From Amycolatopsis rubida (GTDB taxonomy: Bacteria > Actinomycetota > Actinomycetes > Mycobacteriales > Pseudonocardiaceae): 64,000 nt of DNA. Position 1 is the first letter of the stretch. Each line of letters begins with the position of its first letter. Positions 62,601 through 64,000 of the stretch are shown piece after piece. Location: contig NZ_FOWC01000001.1 of NCBI RefSeq assembly GCF_900115345.1, positions 434,001 to 498,000 of the forward strand. The letters run 5' to 3'. The notes beneath the pieces were generated by a model. The model searched no databases and was not told the origin of the DNA. It saw only the letters and a program-made list of their open reading frames with translations. The position numbers and the translations under genes were made by a program.

Positions 62601-63545
62601 TGTGTCCTCTCCGAGCTTCTCGAACAGGCTGTCGCGCACGGCGTAGACGAAGCGGAGCGGCTTCTCGCGCTTCTCGATTTTCCTGAGCCGTTTCGGGGTG
62701 CTGTTCAGGAGTGTGTTCAGTTCCCGCAACGCCTGGAAAATCTGAGGATCGTTGTAGCGGTCCAGGTCCTCGAAGAGGACGATGTCCTTGGGCTCCTGGT
62801 CGAAGAAGTACACGATCTCGTCGAGATACTCGTCGAAGTAGGTGTGGTTTTGAGCCGACAACGCCAGGGTTGCGCCCGCAGCGGATACATTGGACAGCAC
62901 GAACCGGTCGTAGGTAACCAACCGCAGCGCAGCGAACACCACGACGAGGAGCCCGAATATCCCCAGCCACACCAGCGCCTGTACGACGGCCGTGTGGTTG
63001 GCGCTGGTGGCTATTTGCGGGGGCAGGCGCCCGAACAATGCCAGCAGTCCGCCGACCACGCTGACGAACAGCGCGGACTCGCCGAACGCCCGCCACCGTG
63101 GCAGCGGACCCCGCCGACTGAACCGCGAATGGCGGAGCGTCCGAGGCCGGGCGCTGTAGACTAGCTGCTTGAGCACTTCCTTCTGGATGCGGTTGGTCAG
63201 CGTCGAGTCCTGCGTTTCGGGTGACAGCGTGGAGACGGCAAGCCGCAGTATCGAGTCCTTGTGGTTCTCCTGGAATTTGTCGAGAACGCTGGACTTCCCG
63301 GTCCCGTACGGTCCGCTGAGGGCGATGTTGCGGTTCTTCTGGTCGTTGACCGCCGCCTCCAGCTGGTCCAGATATATTTTGTGCTGGTCTTCGTCGTACT
63401 GCGGGGCCAACGACGTCAAAGACGAGCGACCGGAGGCGTTGCTCAGCGGCGCTTTCCTCGATGCCTCGACAGGCTCTTCTGTTTCATCCGCAGAAGCAAC
63501 CAGCTTTTCCTTACGGCAGCCAGGACCGTGCTCGGCGTCGCTCAC
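59700..63545 (-). CDS. Large YobI-type membrane P-loop NTPase
   Basis: 1281 residues. Walker A SGPYGTGKSS at residues 77-86 and Walker B DIVLFEDLDRYNDPQIFQAL with a sensor-like VYAVRDSLF. Two adjacent hydrophobic segments (FVSVVGGLLALFG and ALVWLGIFGLLVVVFAALRL, about 155-215) lie inside the NTPase domain. The C-terminal 800 residues are helical repeats ending RPVTTA. The YobI family (KAP-related STAND-like NTPases) is poorly characterised and often sits in defence or mobile regions. Here it is adjacent to cas3 on the same strand. The GTG start has GAGGAAGG upstream. Confidence 0.85.
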   Translation of the reverse strand: MSDAEHGPGCRKEKLVASADETEEPVEASRKAPLSNASGRSSLTSLAPQYDEDQHKIYLDQLEAAVNDQKNRNIALSGPYGTGKSSVLDKFQENHKDSILRLAVSTLSPETQDSTLTNRIQKEVLKQLVYSARPRTLRHSRFSRRGPLPRWRAFGESALFVSVVGGLLALFGRLPPQIATSANHTAVVQALVWLGIFGLLVVVFAALRLVTYDRFVLSNVSAAGATLALSAQNHTYFDEYLDEIVYFFDQEPKDIVLFEDLDRYNDPQIFQALRELNTLLNSTPKRLRKIEKREKPLRFVYAVRDSLFEKLGEDTAAEGDDAARAETVRANRTKFFEFVIPVVPFISHRTAREHLYRLLREKNIYVQRALIETVARHATDMRLLVNISNEYLVFADRLLNIGRGRRAPDLSPSHLFALVAYKNFHLKDFENIARGSSLLDRLYDFHRNLVATSVAAREKRKRDLLAKDAQARALGLFAERLGGLLNAIAKIETPQNQSLASRPKHFVIGSARYDEHAVTTPAFWEAVIASPTIAVQAEQTPGYNNWVLYLTLTQKHLEDLFPDVLKGRWEKKSDKARHEELPKIDREIEELRSADFQDLVADGRFTLEITTPQADTVDAADDVSENLTFGALVDKILTSELARDLVRQGYIDRNFTLYAAQFYGDFTGVDVATFIVQIVQRNTLDINFQFTSSGALANLLAEAGEDFTRTISAYNIQLVDYFLDEDLERADEVVTHLTSNFGEDAATFLSAFFTTDPEGSRLAARLSHAQWKDVFVYLVTNEGVPDDRRAVLVDAALAHANPDGDYNLTAAVSDFVVSHYTEMPAFTQLHPKPVLDTVVLILQRAEISLPNLYGVHDELKTLLVDNNMYDLTAENLRAAVDLDGQVTLDEICGNHTVYQYCLANLVAYLDAVEADAATDYSTQAPETLVDALHALADETGQAVAEPDYWPVSGYDLVERLTATASPESVLRHLADAPKSTWKALASAKLFRASLANLDTYRAEIGGIDESLGQLLLDAGAIHADEGETPEPSDGDNDAKAERRAAAAVAILNARRGIRQPEDRVRLVVSLGIDTQFSAADVASENSNLFALLIEHDLVPDDAVTFAHLRSAGWTALRAAVLASKGVEDFLAPGLVDGMLVDLFEDPETSAKVGRLVLGGLASFLPVDDHEALDAAARFAVLSGAELPVDQIRRVATTVNEPNLTIRLLQIAAPDAGAVTSVLNELGGNYSYLTTWERDEFEVPSDQAHRDVFKILSDAGVCRTRQRPRKEMLAVRRPVTTA

Positions 63546-63916
63546 TGAATTCCTTCCTCAGTCCAGCAGGCGCTTCTGGAGCGTGCGCTCCGTGCCACAC
63601 CACAGTTCAAGGCCGCCTGACTCGATCAGGCGTACCGGACGCAATCGCTCTTCCCGTTCGCTGCGATTGCGTCATTTCGTCGCTTCACAGCTGTCAACCG
63701 TTACAACGGAGACCGTCACGTGAGGACGGCTCGCGGGATTACGGGATTACCTACACGACGGCGACGGTGACGGTGATCTGACTGTTTTGCATGCCGTCGA
63801 GCGCACCGCATCTTCCACTCGACTGTCATGCCAGGGGCCGTCTCGATTGTGGCTGCCACCAGCTGGCGCGCCACCGTCGTCAAACAGCATCGCACCGCGG
63901 TCTGAAGGCCAGGAGG
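63546..63916. other. Upstream region of the NTPase gene, no clear gene
   Basis: About 370 bases with no gene supported on either strand. It probably contains the promoter of the NTPase gene (minus strand). Confidence 0.4.
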
Positions 63917-63944
63917 AACGCGAGCCGGCTAGCCGGCTCGCGTT
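63917..63944. repeat. Perfect 28-base palindrome
   Basis: AACGCGAGCCGGCT followed directly by its reverse complement, with no loop. It spans the end of the SUFU-like copy; the same half-site GCGAGCCGGCTAG ends the SUFU gene at 49683. It could be a terminator-like cruciform or a recombination scar. Confidence 0.7.
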
Positions 63945-64000
63945 GACGTCGTGTAGTGCCGGGCCGGCGGCTTCCAGCGTGTCCATGAGCGATTCCAGGC
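63929..64000 (-). pseudogene. 3' end of a second SUFU gene (partial at window edge)
   Basis: The minus strand reads ESLMDTLEAAGPALHDV then, after one extra base, the terminal TRAG and TAG stop. This matches the end of the SUFU gene at 49683 (LDSLMDALEATDPALLDVTR, then AG). The extra A shifts the frame. The upstream part lies outside the window. Confidence 0.7.

Overview
The window is high-GC actinomycete DNA. Short overlapping genes (ATGA/GTGA junctions), many GTG starts, Scr1-like helix-turn-helix (HTH) regulators of the DUF5753 type, DUF397 proteins, DUF574-type methyltransferases, an Lsr2 paralogue, a Tad pilus locus and ESX-type secretion substrates point to a filamentous actinomycete, most likely a Pseudonocardiales member (Amycolatopsis/Saccharothrix-like). 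The genus is an inference.

Layout. (1) 113-9734: a complete Tad/Flp pilus locus. One minus-strand run encodes lipoprotein, secreted protein, CpaB-like SAF protein, TadZ, CpaF/TadA, TadB, TadC, Flp pilin, TadE-like pseudopilin, membrane protein and second TadE-like protein. A divergent A24 prepilin peptidase follows. (2) 10923-13226: an HTH-NTPase-TPR regulator with a strong terminator. (3) 13697-17341: nine overlapping minus-strand genes of mostly unknown function, including a DUF6624 protein and three proteins resembling primase-polymerase N-terminal fragments. (4) 17519-25790: a plus-strand run starting with a frameshifted DUF5753 regulator and a DUF397 protein. It continues through small proteins, a HAD-like protein without its nucleophile, a DUF574 methyltransferase, a sigma factor, a LanC-like/endonuclease-phosphatase (EEP) fusion, an unknown protein and a trypsin-fold protein lacking catalytic His and Ser, and ends at a strong hairpin. 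(5) 25939-31435: small HTH proteins, two paralogous HTH regulators and a PCMT-like methyltransferase. (6) 31745-34803: a secreted I36-type inhibitor, a divergent Lsr2, a truncated amidohydrolase, tRNA-Lys(TTT) and gene relics. (7) 34865-42629: a TPR regulator, a Cys-rich protein, a large secreted RHS protein with a previously unmarked 59-aa two-helix membrane protein just downstream (candidate immunity), an orphan RHS fragment and a decayed ISL3-type element. (8) 42840-45034: methyltransferase, Scr1-like regulator and DUF397 protein. (9) 46627-49683: an ESX/type VII secretion module with a GH-E nuclease toxin and two candidate immunity genes (ankyrin and SUFU). (10) 49757-59388: a type I-C CRISPR-Cas system on the minus strand: cas3, cas5c, cas8c with a probable internal cas11c start, cas7c, frameshifted cas4, cas1, cas2, leader, and a 16-repeat array. 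(11) 59700-63545: a large YobI-type membrane P-loop NTPase. The window ends in a second copy of the SUFU gene 3' end.

Overall the right half is a conflict and defence region (RHS toxin, ESX toxin, CRISPR, NTPase), with decayed genes around the tRNA-Lys and the IS. The most unusual uncharacterised block is the sigma/LanC-EEP/pseudoprotease operon at 20230-25790. Several frameshifts (17519-18372, cas4, the IS) sit in GC-rich runs; sequencing error cannot be separated from true decay here.
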